Assembly: GCF_900187135.1 (NCBI RefSeq)
Contig: NZ_LT906443.1
Coordinates: forward strand, 1,302,001 to 1,366,000
From: Corynebacterium ulcerans
GTDB taxonomy: Bacteria; Actinomycetota; Actinomycetes; Mycobacteriales; Mycobacteriaceae
Direction of reading: 5' to 3'
DNA: 64,000 bases
Below are positions 45,433 through 58,442 of the stretch, piece by piece. The first letter of the stretch is position 1, and every line of letters starts with the position of its first letter. The translations under genes were made by a program, and so were the position numbers. The notes beneath the pieces were generated by a model that worked only from the letters and a program-made list of their open reading frames with translations, did not search any database and was not told the origin of the DNA.

Positions 45433-46320
45433 TTACTTTTCCTCCAATGCGGCGGGTTTCTCCCCTGAGCCATTCTTAGGGATCGTCTCAGTAAGCATTG
45501 CATGGACGATCATACGTTCTGCGTTAGAGAACTGCGGATGACATGTGGTCATCGTCATCACGCTCTCCATGTCTTCTCCAGCTGTGGTGATATCTGTTCC
45601 AGGAAGGGAACTAATCGTATTCACGTCGCCAGGGGTGGTGATGTATCGACCGCTAATGTTCGAATAGTCGCCGTGAGCAACACGCTCGATCTGTTCTGGC
45701 GTTAGGCAGCGCTCGGCCTCAGCACGACGCTGTTCTCCAAAGGAATCGATGGGGAGAACCCGATACACATTCCATGCGTTTTGGGTTTCCACCACGACTG
45801 CATCGCAAGTGCGTAAGTTGCCCAAATCATTAAAGGGAGCGCCTTTACCCACCCGGTGGCCCGCGACAGCAAAGTTGCCTTTTTCTCCCGGCAACTGAGT
45901 GTCTTGATAATGTCCAGGACCTGCCTCTAGATCTGTGTCCGATGTTCCCTCAACGATCGCAAACTGAAAGTCGGATCCAAAGGCCGGTATGTACATTCGA
46001 GCAAAAGCTGCACCAAGCTCAGGGGTAATCTTCTTGCGCGGGTTCACTCGCTCGTTGTCCCACTGGTTTTGTAGCTGGTTATTAGCCTCATTCTGAGCCT
46101 TCCCAGATGCAATATTGGTCCAATAAGACTCGTAGAATGCAAAGAGGAAGAAAAGGATGCCAGCGGTCAACAGGACCTCACCCAAGATTTGGGTAAAGGT
46201 CACGCGTGGGCGCTTCTTATGGCTTCCGGTTTTCGACTCAGACGCGCTGTGTCGACCGACTCCATGTCTGTGTTTCGGCTCTCCCCCAGAGGGAGCACCT
46301 GGGGCTGTAGAACTGGTCAT
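45433..46320 (-). CDS. Class E sortase
   Basis: 295 residues from the preferred start. A basic N-terminus, one membrane helix (ILGEVLLTAGILFFLFAFY) and an extracellular sortase fold follow. The catalytic His is in FAVAGHRVGKGAPF and the Cys in MTMTTCHPQFSNAERM (T-x-T-C). Class E sortases attach LAxTG-type proteins in GC-rich Gram-positives. The ATG at 46320 has TAAGGAAGC just upstream, and TGGACG-N16-TACACT lies further up as a promoter; the longer frame from 46461 would run through that promoter. No sortase substrate gene is in the window. Confidence 0.85.
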   Translation of the reverse strand: MTSSTAPGAPSGGEPKHRHGVGRHSASESKTGSHKKRPRVTFTQILGEVLLTAGILFFLFAFYESYWTNIASGKAQNEANNQLQNQWDNERVNPRKKITPELGAAFARMYIPAFGSDFQFAIVEGTSDTDLEAGPGHYQDTQLPGEKGNFAVAGHRVGKGAPFNDLGNLRTCDAVVVETQNAWNVYRVLPIDSFGEQRRAEAERCLTPEQIERVAHGDYSNISGRYITTPGDVNTISSLPGTDITTAGEDMESVMTMTTCHPQFSNAERMIVHAMLTETIPKNGSGEKPAALEEK

Positions 46321-46496
46321 TGCTTCCTTAACTTCTGTAATCCAGGTAGGTAGAAGTAGTGTAGCCCGCTTTTTCACGTCGTCCACTACTACGCGTACTC
46401 TTTTTATTGTTCTTTTATTACGCTGAACTTGTGACCAGAGCTGCCGCACCGGTGTATTCATAGCTCGTCGATGCGCATATGCGCACGCAGGTTGGA

Positions 46497-47708
46497 ATGG
46501 AGACAGTACCGCTCGTGATAGAGATATTTATCTACCCAGTGTCTGGGGTGATGAAGCTTTGGCACCTCTTCTTGGCCAACATGCTCGGTATGCCAGCTTC
46601 GCTTGCATGGGCTTTATCCCTGTTTGCCCTCGTTATTACGGTACGCGGCATCGTAGCACCGTTTACGTGGATGCAACTCAAATCCGGTCGCGCAAGTATT
46701 CTCATGCGCCCTAAGCTCAAGCGGTTGCAAGAAGAATACGAGGAAAAGACTGATAAGGAATCAATCCTTGAGTATCAGCAGAAGCAAAAGGATCTGCGCA
46801 AAGAGTACGGCTACAGCGTACAAGCTGGTTGTGTCCCTGCTCTGATCCAGATTCCGGTCTTCCTCGGCCTTTATCAAGTGTTGCTGCGCATGGCACGGCC
46901 TGTTGAGGGGTTGGACGCAAACGAACACGCTCCTATTGGGTTGCTCTCGTCGGATGACGTCAGCGCTTTCCTCAATTCCCGAGTCTCCGACGTGCCGCTT
47001 CCAGCGTATAACGCTATGTCTCCCGAGCAGCTCGCTCGACTTAACACCACATACGATGCCGTCCATGCTTTTGTGACCCCGCTCATCATCGCGGCGTGCG
47101 TTTTTACCGTGATCAACCTGATCATTTCTGTAGTACGCAATAACTATGCGGTGGATCATGACTCGGGCCTGGCAGTACAACTCAACCGCTTTTTGATCAT
47201 CATGATCTTTTTCACCCCGCTGACGCTGATCGGCTTGGGTCTAAGATCTCCTATTCCCGCAGCTATTTGCATGTATTGGGTGGCTAACAACCTGTGGACG
47301 TTGATACAAAATGCACTGATGTACCTTGTACTTCGCATCAAGTATCCGTTCGACGAGGAGCACCAAGCCTTTCAAGCCCATCGACGCCACCAGCGTCGCC
47401 AACGCGTCCAGGAGAAAAAAGCTCGCACCCGCGCTTTACGACGCAAGCGTCTTGCCGCGATCATCATGCCCTGGCATTTCTCCCGCTATCGAGCAGAGAT
47501 AGCGGAGATCAAAGAGGAGCGTCGTAAAGCTAAAGCAGAAGAAAAAGCCCGCAAAAAAGCCCTCGCCCAAGAACGGAAAGCAGCTCGCGATGAGATAGAC
47601 AAGGAGCGAGCTGAGGAGCGAAAGCAAGCAGCAGAGAAAAAGCGCGCTGAACGGGCTGCCGCACGCGCCAAGAAATCAGCTGAAAAATCTGCTGAGGAAA
47701 CTACCTAG
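46497..47708 (+). CDS. yidC: YidC/Oxa1-family membrane insertase
   Basis: 403 residues. The conserved core has five helices with the YGYSVQAGCVPALIQIPVFLGLYQVL block (landmark), a cytoplasmic hairpin (RPKLKRLQEEYEEK) and a positively charged groove. The C-terminal third is an unusually long, strongly basic and acidic coiled region (KEERRKAKAEEKARKK and so on), typical of actinobacterial YidC tails that touch the ribosome. It lies far from any rpmH-rnpA context, so it may be a second YidC. ATG at 46497 with AGGTTGGA upstream. Confidence 0.88.
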   Translation: METVPLVIEIFIYPVSGVMKLWHLFLANMLGMPASLAWALSLFALVITVRGIVAPFTWMQLKSGRASILMRPKLKRLQEEYEEKTDKESILEYQQKQKDLRKEYGYSVQAGCVPALIQIPVFLGLYQVLLRMARPVEGLDANEHAPIGLLSSDDVSAFLNSRVSDVPLPAYNAMSPEQLARLNTTYDAVHAFVTPLIIAACVFTVINLIISVVRNNYAVDHDSGLAVQLNRFLIIMIFFTPLTLIGLGLRSPIPAAICMYWVANNLWTLIQNALMYLVLRIKYPFDEEHQAFQAHRRHQRRQRVQEKKARTRALRRKRLAAIIMPWHFSRYRAEIAEIKEERRKAKAEEKARKKALAQERKAARDEIDKERAEERKQAAEKKRAERAAARAKKSAEKSAEETT

Positions 47709-48337
47709 ATCGAGTAATCGGCGGGGGGCGCGGACAAAAGCTGTACGGCTAACTCTCGGGCGGTTTTGAGTGATTCCAGCGAATGATTCAGTCGCCCGCC
47801 TGCGAGACCTCCGTCAAGGAAGATCATCAGCTGCTGCGCCTGGGTGGTTCCGGGATAACCGTTCTTCTCTGTCAGTAGGTCGGTGAGGGTTGTCAGACAC
47901 CAGTCGCGATGCTCTTTTACCGCTAATACAATGCCCTTTTCCATATCCGTTTCTGGGCGAGGGTACTCATTAGCAGCGTTTTGGAAGTGAGATCCCCTGT
48001 AATGCTTCTGAGGTTCTTCTTCAATGCATTGGTCAAAAAAAGCCAGAATTTTATCTTCGGGCTGCACCATATTTTTTGTGCGCTCGTAATAAGATGCACG
48101 CCACTGCTCATCAAGGTTTTCTATATAAGCGATGACCAGGGCATCTTTGGAGCCGAAAAGTGAGTACAGACTGGCTTTTGCTACATCCGCTTCCCTCAGG
48201 ATTCTATCGATACCGATGACACGAATGCCCTCGGTAGTAAAAAGGCGTGTAGCGCTTTCTAGGAGGCGTTGTCTTGGACTCGGACGGTTACGACGCCGCC
48301 CCGCAGTTTTCGCACTCTTCGCCTCGGCCAAAAGAGC
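47705..48337 (-). CDS. TetR-family transcriptional regulator
   Basis: 210 residues. The helix-turn-helix is in RQRLLESATRLFTTEGIRVIGIDRILREADVAKASLYSLFGSKDALVIAYI (landmark positions 16-65): GIDRI, VAKASLY and FGSKDAL are the usual marks. The C-terminal helices form the ligand pocket, with a YRGSHFQNAANEYP stretch. GTG at 48337 or TTG at 48328 could be the start; AGGAAGGA lies upstream of both. It ends 4 bases inside the yidC stop, convergent with it. Target unknown. Confidence 0.88.
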   Translation of the reverse strand, partial: ALLAEAKSAKTAGRRRNRPSPRQRLLESATRLFTTEGIRVIGIDRILREADVAKASLYSLFGSKDALVIAYIENLDEQWRASYYERTKNMVQPEDKILAFFDQCIEEEPQKHYRGSHFQNAANEYPRPETDMEKGIVLAVKEHRDWCLTTLTDLLTEKNGYPGTTQAQQLMIFLDGGLAGGRLNHSLESLKTARELAVQLLSAPPADYSI

Positions 48338-48510
48338 CACTTCCTTCCTATGGGAGCTAGTAACAACGAATGTAAAGGGTACTACGTGCAACTACTGTCA
48401 GCCCATTCCAGTAGACATGCACAGACTAGTCTACTCACTTCGTTCAGGGAAACTGACCCCATAGGTAGCCAGCTATAATTTCTCCCCTCTGTTATGGCAC
48501 GATACGATCC

Positions 48511-49239
48511 ATGACTATTTCAGATCCCTTCAACTCTGGACAGGGCGCAGCCGATGATTCCGCTGCGTCCGTCACTACCTCAGACTCTTCTAAACCGGCG
48601 CGCTTCATCGCCGTGCAACGTAGTTATTATCCGTTGCTGCTCACGTTATTCGTGGCTATCTTCCTCATCTCTAATATCAACGCCACCAAAGGCGTAGCCC
48701 TCGGCCCTATCATCAGCGACGGCGCATTCTTCCTGTTCCCCGCCGCCTATGTCATCGGCGATGTCCTTTCCGAATGCTACGGTTTCCGCGCTACTCGACG
48801 CGCCATCTGGACCGGATTCATTGTCATGCTCGTGGCCGTGATCTCCTTCTATGTGGCGATCTGGCTACCCTCTGCAGACTTTTACACTGGACAAGAAGCC
48901 TTCGTTGCCACTCTAGGATTAGTGCCACGCATCGTCTTAGCTTCGCTTGCGGGTTACCTCGTTGGACAGCTTCTCAACTCATACGTACTCGTGGCTATCA
49001 AAAAGCGCACTGGAGAACGTTCTCTGTGGGTCCGGCTCATAGGTTCAACCATCGTCGGAGAATTCGGCGATACGCTCATTTTCTGTATCATCGCGGCCCC
49101 GGTCATTGGCATCACTACTTTTGCTGACACCGCAAACTACACTCTCGTCGGATTCTTCTGGAAAACAGCAGTGGAAATCCTTGTTCTTCCCATCACCTAT
49201 GCGGCTATCGCTTGGGTAAAAAAGAAAGAAAACTACTAA
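48511..49239 (+). CDS. Queuosine-precursor transporter (YhhQ family)
   Basis: 242 residues, six or seven helices after a Ser-rich N-terminal tail. FLISNINATKGVAL, FLFPAAYVIGDVLSECYGF and FGDTLIFCIIA are characteristic of the YhhQ/vitamin uptake (ECF S-component like) family, which brings in 7-cyano-7-deazaguanine or its relatives for queuosine. The GDxxxE-type acidic pair is present. TATAAT (48472-48477) is a candidate -10 box. No queuosine synthesis genes are in the window, so it would act in salvage. Confidence 0.85.
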   Translation: MTISDPFNSGQGAADDSAASVTTSDSSKPARFIAVQRSYYPLLLTLFVAIFLISNINATKGVALGPIISDGAFFLFPAAYVIGDVLSECYGFRATRRAIWTGFIVMLVAVISFYVAIWLPSADFYTGQEAFVATLGLVPRIVLASLAGYLVGQLLNSYVLVAIKKRTGERSLWVRLIGSTIVGEFGDTLIFCIIAAPVIGITTFADTANYTLVGFFWKTAVEILVLPITYAAIAWVKKKENY

Positions 49240-49243
49240 TTTC

Positions 49244-49289
49244 ATAGAAAGAAGGGCGGACGAGGAATCTCGTCCGCCCTTCTTTCTAT
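49244..49289. terminator. 21-bp perfect bidirectional terminator
   Basis: 49244-49264 (ATAGAAAGAAGGGCGGACGAG) and 49269-49289 are exact complements around a 4-nt loop (GAAT). It ends both convergent genes; each arm supplies an A/T-rich outer part that serves as T-run for the other direction. Confidence 0.9.
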
Positions 49290-49295
49290 GACTCG

Positions 49296-49553
49296 CTACT
49301 TGCGAACCATCTGAACAATACTGAGCAAAATCACCGCGCCGAGCAAGCAGGTAAGGAAGCTAAAGATAAGGCCGCCACCAGCAACATCTACGCCAAAGAG
49401 TTTCAGGAGCCAGCCACCCAAAAGGCCGCCGACAACACCGACGAGAATATTGAGGCCAATACCTTGCTGAGCATCAGTGCCTTTGATCTTGGAGGCAATC
49501 CAGCCAGCAAGACCACCAATAATGATCCAACCGATAATTCCTAGACCTAGCAT
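49296..49553 (-). CDS. GlsB/YeaQ/YmgE-family small membrane protein
   Basis: 85 residues, three glycine-rich helices: GIIGWIIIGGLAGWIASKI, GIGLNILVGVVGGLLGGWLL and LTCLLGAVILLSIV, with a short DAQQG loop between the first two, as in transglycosylase-associated (GlsB/YeaQ) proteins. Members are induced by stress in other bacteria; their molecular role is unknown. The promoter must lie in 49554-49904, where I found no gene and no convincing -35/-10 pair. Confidence 0.9.
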   Translation of the reverse strand: MLGLGIIGWIIIGGLAGWIASKIKGTDAQQGIGLNILVGVVGGLLGGWLLKLFGVDVAGGGLIFSFLTCLLGAVILLSIVQMVRK

Positions 49554-49855
49554 GTTGACTCCTTAAATGATGTCTATTCGAGCTCCGTCTTCGGACCCTA
49601 CGTCCTGAAAGTCCAACGCTCACTTGCTATCTCCTACGCTAGGCCGAAAACTACGTGTGCGTGGCTCTCCCCTCTCCAAAAGCCTTGCGCACACCCATAG
49701 TTTGCCGATTTGTAACCCAAAGACTGCCACACCGATCCGCATATATTCATTAAAAATAACAATTGAACAAAGAATAACTAATCTGTGGAGTTTTCCAGGG
49801 TTTTTCGCTGATTAGCCTCAACGAAGGTCGTTTTTCGGTGAACCAGAACACAAAA

Positions 49856-49886
49856 AGCCAGCCTTCCTCATTGAAGAAGGCTGGCT
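49856..49886 (-). terminator. Terminator after the UspA gene
   Basis: AGCCAGCCTTC / GAAGGCTGGCT perfect 11-bp stem, 9-nt loop, then TTTTTGTG on the minus strand. Confidence 0.9.
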
Positions 49887-49904
49887 ATGCACGTGAGAAC
49901 CTAT

Positions 49905-50804
49905 TTAGGTGTTATCAGTCGGGCGTACTACCACCATCGGGCACGGAGCCGACTGGAGGAGTGCACGAGAAGTGGATCCCAACAACATACCGCGGAAGCC
50001 ACCGCGTCCGTGAGAACCAACGACCAACAACTGTGCATCCTTCGCAGAATCTTCCAATGCACGAATCGGACGGTCCCTAGTAATCACCATGTCTACGTCT
50101 ACGTCTGGGAAGCGCTCCAACAACGGCTGAATGCGATCGTGGAGAAGCTGTGTCTGTTCATCCTCAATCACATTCCATTCCTGCTGTGCTGCCGCCAAAC
50201 CTGCCAGGGAAGCCTGAACCTGCATGTCCATCCACGTGTGGATAGCCACTAGCTTTGCACCACGAGCCTGAGCCTCTTCAAAAGCGAACTCTGTTGCCCG
50301 CTGAGAAACTTCCAAGCCATCCACGCCGACCACGACGGGGCCGTACTTGTTAGTGTCAGTTACCTGGTTGTCCTCACGAACCACCACTACTGGGCACTTG
50401 GCGTGGCTCACCACAGCGGCAGAAACGGATCCCATAACCATGCCAGACAGGCCTCCCAAACCACGAGATCCCATCACGATCATGGTGACATCACTAGACA
50501 TCTCCAGGAGCATGTCGATGGGGCTTCCCTCTGCAATGGTGTAGCCAATCTTGATGTCCGGTGCCACCTCGTGCGCGATGGTTCGAGCGGCCTCGACGGT
50601 TTCCATGGTCTCCGTCTGGAGCTCGTCGAAAAGCTCCTGCGGCGGGACCATTCCCTCGGCGTAGAGGAACTGGGGCATGGTGTAGCTGGCGGCCAAGCGC
50701 AGTGGAACACCACGCTTGTTTGCGGTGTTTGCCGCCCAGCGAACCGCATTATTTGATGCTTCAGAGCCGTCAACTGCGACGACGACGATGTTCTCGGCAG
50801 TCAT
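49905..50804 (-). CDS. Tandem universal stress protein
   Basis: 299 residues made of two UspA domains in tandem. Each has the VVVAVDGSEAS or VVVGVDGLEVS opening, and the ATP-binding G-x2-G-x9-G(S/T) block at the end (MGSRGLGGLSGMVMGSVS and GSHGRGGFRGMLLGSTS). Both halves keep the nucleotide motif, as in the Rv2623-like tandem Usp proteins of actinobacteria. The ATG at 50804 has AGGAAA just upstream. Monocistronic with a strong terminator. Confidence 0.92.
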   Translation of the reverse strand: MTAENIVVVAVDGSEASNNAVRWAANTANKRGVPLRLAASYTMPQFLYAEGMVPPQELFDELQTETMETVEAARTIAHEVAPDIKIGYTIAEGSPIDMLLEMSSDVTMIVMGSRGLGGLSGMVMGSVSAAVVSHAKCPVVVVREDNQVTDTNKYGPVVVGVDGLEVSQRATEFAFEEAQARGAKLVAIHTWMDMQVQASLAGLAAAQQEWNVIEDEQTQLLHDRIQPLLERFPDVDVDMVITRDRPIRALEDSAKDAQLLVVGSHGRGGFRGMLLGSTSRALLQSAPCPMVVVRPTDNT

Positions 50805-51018
50805 TTTCCTGAGCCTTTCTTCACGGGGCGACACGGAATCTCCGCATCCACTGTGGCCTCACAACCAAGGCCGATTCAACCACCATAGGTGGCCAATCAC
50901 ACTTTCCATGTTAGCGCTCGACGGCGCCACATACTACTGGTTGTAACCAGTCTGAGGGTAGCTGCGGACTAATCCAATAGAAAACGGCACTCACTAGCGA
51001 TTGGTCGCTATGGAATAA

Positions 51019-51162
51019 CTACTTCGCTTCAGGAAGCGTCGCTGCCGGGGCGTTCGCAGGGTAGAAGAAAGAATAGATCGCCTGAAGAATATTCGCAATA
51101 ACTCGGCCAATACCTTGGCTAAAGAAGTCCATGACCGGAAGCAAGATAGCATTAATGTCCAT
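51019..51162 (-). CDS. 47-residue amphipathic peptide (porin-like?)
   Basis: MDINAILLPVMDFFSQGIGR starts a helix whose large hydrophobic residues fall at positions 7, 10/11, 14, 18, 21/22, 25, 29 and 32/33, a clean heptad pattern for one amphipathic helix. A Pro/Ala tail with a charged end follows. There is no signal peptide. This resembles in size and style the PorA and PorH pore-forming peptides of corynebacteria, but the sequence is not theirs. TACCCT lies 7 bases before the ATG. The gene shares its start with the divergent pseudouridine synthase gene. Function not established. Confidence 0.6.
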   Translation of the reverse strand: MDINAILLPVMDFFSQGIGRVIANILQAIYSFFYPANAPAATLPEAK

Positions 51163-51175
51163 GGAAGATAGGGTA
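51147..51175. promoter_or_regulatory. Overlapping divergent starts: small peptide / pseudouridine synthase
   Basis: CATG at 51160-51163 holds the ATG of both divergent genes. Plus strand: TAGCAT (51147-51152) then 8 bases to ATG. Minus strand: TACCCT (51175-51170) then 7 bases to ATG. The arrangement repeats that at 44617-44644. Confidence 0.5.
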
Positions 51176-52138
51176 GTACACGTTCCCCGTGGCCAAGCAC
51201 CTTTACCGGTAAAAGATGGCCTCAACCCCACCAGAGTGAGGGTACCCGAAGAATGCGCTGGGATGAGTGCCTACGAGTTTGCATGGGACCTTATAGCGTC
51301 GCAACGCCGCCGGCATCCCGATGACACTCCTGAGGCACTCCTTACGCGCTTTCGACAGGATCAGGTAATCATCGGTCCTAGGTTCCGCATCGCCAGCCCA
51401 GATACGCCACTCAAAGCCAACGAGGATATCTGGTTCTATCGCACCCCCGCCCCGGAAACGCCGGTGCCCTACAGCTGCGAAACCCTCTACGAGGACGACA
51501 ACCTCCTTGTGGTGAATAAACCCCCCTTCCTGGCCACCATGCCGCGGGGGAAGCACATCACGCAAACCGCCACCGTGCAGATGCGTCGCGCCACTGGCAA
51601 CGGCGAGCTCTCGCCCGCGCACCGTCTCGACCGGCTCACCTCTGGCATTTTGGTTTTCACTAAAAATCGTAAAGTTCGCGGCGCCTATCAAAGTCTCTTT
51701 GCCGAGCGAAAAGTAACCAAAACCTACCACGCAATCGCACGTTTCAGAGATGATCTAACCGGCAACACCCTCTGGCGCGACCACATGATAAAAACACCAG
51801 GCGACATACAAGGGCACATCGTCCCAGGCCCCCCAAACGCCGAGACTTTGCTTGTCGACGTCACCGAGCTCAGCGCACAAGAAACAGCACAGTTACAACA
51901 GCTTCACGACGTCACCATGCCCCTGGCACGCTACACGCTTCAACCACACACAGGACGCACCCATCAGCTACGGCTCCACATGTGGGCAGCTGGTGTTCCC
52001 ATCCTCGGTGACCCTGCCTACCCCACTATCCTCCCAGAAGAGGAGGAAGACTTCCGTGTTCCTATGCACCTCACGGCTTATCAGTTAACCTTCTGCGACC
52101 CGATCAGTAATACCCCCCGGTGCTTTACTGTGGAATAA
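51161..52138 (+). CDS. RluA-family pseudouridine synthase
   Basis: 325 residues. The catalytic block is HRLDRLTSGILVFTKN with the essential Asp; DDNLLVVNKPPFLATMPRG and YTLQPHTGRTHQLRLHMWAAGVPILGDPAYP (landmark) complete the RluA fold. It isomerises uridine to pseudouridine in rRNA or tRNA; the target is unknown. An N-terminal extension of about 90 residues (PVKDGLNPTRVRVP, FAWDLIASQ) precedes the catalytic domain. The start at 51161 overlaps that of the divergent small peptide. It converges on the rRNA operon. Confidence 0.9.
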   Translation: MEDRVVHVPRGQAPLPVKDGLNPTRVRVPEECAGMSAYEFAWDLIASQRRRHPDDTPEALLTRFRQDQVIIGPRFRIASPDTPLKANEDIWFYRTPAPETPVPYSCETLYEDDNLLVVNKPPFLATMPRGKHITQTATVQMRRATGNGELSPAHRLDRLTSGILVFTKNRKVRGAYQSLFAERKVTKTYHAIARFRDDLTGNTLWRDHMIKTPGDIQGHIVPGPPNAETLLVDVTELSAQETAQLQQLHDVTMPLARYTLQPHTGRTHQLRLHMWAAGVPILGDPAYPTILPEEEEDFRVPMHLTAYQLTFCDPISNTPRCFTVE

Positions 52139-52150
52139 CACCACCATAGT

Positions 52151-52170
52151 CCACCTCTTTGAGAGGGTGG
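52151..52170 (+). terminator. Possible terminator after the pseudouridine synthase gene
   Basis: CCACCTCTTT and GAGAGGGTGG form an imperfect hairpin followed by TTTA. Confidence 0.5.
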
Positions 52171-52191
52171 TTTATGGGTGCACAAAAAGAA

Positions 52192-52248
52192 GGAGAGTCT
52201 AAGCACCACACCCACCCCACAGGGTAAGGCATCACACCTAGACTCTCC
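52192..52248 (-). terminator. Terminator of the rRNA operon
   Basis: GGAGAGTCTA (52192-52201) pairs with TAGACTCTCC (52239-52248); on the minus strand TTCTTTTTG follows. It lies just past the 5S gene. Confidence 0.85.
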
Positions 52249-52279
52249 ATAATCTTTTTTTGTTTGTATCAAATTTTTT

Positions 52280-52396
52280 GGTTGGCGGCGACCTACTCTC
52301 CCACACCCTCCCAGGTGCAGTACCATCAGCGCAATCGGGCTTAGCTTCCGGGTTCGGAAAGGGACCGGGCGTACCCCCGACGCTATAACCACCAAC
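52280..52396 (-). rRNA. 5S ribosomal RNA
   Basis: On the minus strand it begins GTTGGTGGTTATAGCG and ends GTCGCCGCCAAC, with the internal CCGAACCCGGAAGCTAAGCC block conserved in 5S rRNA. About 117 nt. Last gene of the rRNA operon. Confidence 0.96.
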
Positions 52397-52519
52397 ACAT
52401 CCTATATAACACAACACACAACACGTGTCATGTCAGACACTGCACAGTGAACACAAGCAACAAAACTCTTCTTCTTTTTCAAACGCTCCAGGCACAACAA
52501 TTATTTAACACACCACAAA

Positions 52520-57495
<4,976 letters not shown>

Positions 57496-58263
57496 AATCA
57501 GTCAAAAAAGACCAACCAGGCTTCGTGAAAAGCCCAACCAAAACTGGCAAAAAAACAAACAACCAACAAAAAATAATCCTATTGATCATTCATCAAAAAA
57601 ATAATGAAAAAAGTAAAGCAAAAAACAGTGATCATCGATGCCTTGACGAGACAACACAACAACCACCCAACACCCACACACACAACATGCGTGTGAATAT
57701 TGTTTGTTCACATGGAATCCCACACCACAACCCACACAAGAGTCATGGACATGAAACACACACCATGTTTCGCATAAACAACTTATTTCCTCGGCACAAC
57801 ATTTTTACAAGCAAGCCACACTTGCCGGCCAAAACTGTGTATACCGTGATCATCACATAAAACATCATGCAACAACGCATCATTGTTTAACTACAAAACG
57901 TAGCTATCACCATGTCAACCATAAAATAAATTTATAAGTACATTGGCACACTATTGAGTTCTCAAACAACACACCCACACCCCACACACCAACGATATTG
58001 GCGTGTACTGAATGTAAGAATACTTTTTGTTTATCGCCTGCTTGTTTTCCTCTCGCCTTACACTCACTGATTCACAACCACCTTCGTGGTGTTTGCCTCT
58101 GTGAGGGGCGCTGTCGGTCGCGGCGACTCACATAAAGTTACACACCACGTGCGGAACACACAACTTGCCAGGTCAGAACATGTTTTTTTAGACAAAGAGT
58201 TAACTACTTAATCCGAGAAAGCGTTCCACCGCACCTTGTTGCGGCTCCGCACAACGCATCCAT
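57496..58263 (-). promoter_or_regulatory. rRNA operon leader and promoter region
   Basis: No protein gene is seen. On the minus strand GTTGTTTGAGAACTCAATAG (57970-57951) matches the BoxA-type antitermination element of actinobacterial rrn leaders, so the main promoters should lie beyond it. A later TTGACA (57918-57913) with TGTAGT 17 bases downstream could be an extra promoter nearer 16S. A/T-rich stretches surround both. Confidence 0.6.
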
Positions 58264-58374
58264 TTATCCACGGCAGTGATTCTCTAATGCGTTCCGCAAT
58301 GCTTGAGCGTCTTTCTTGAGAACACGCCCGAGCCGCTCAAGAGACTCAAGGGCATAAACCAGCGTTGACAACAC
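58264..58374 (-). other. Short frame, possible gene remnant
   Basis: From a GTG at 58374 the frame would give MLSTLVYALESLERLGRVLK and 16 more residues (through KDAQALRNALENHCRG). It reads as a helical, gene-like tail and the frame is open further upstream into the start of the restriction gene without a good start. It may be a real small gene, the 3' end of a gene displaced when the restriction gene arrived, or chance. Confidence 0.25.
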
Positions 58375-58442
58375 ATCGAATACGGGGGGACGATTTCTAA
58401 CTCCTTTGGTTTCGTCTCTGCGCTCATAAGAAAATAGAAACC

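Noticed and set aside
52081..52398. 105-codon minus-strand frame over the 5S gene
   Set aside because: It contains the whole 5S rRNA and the operon terminator.
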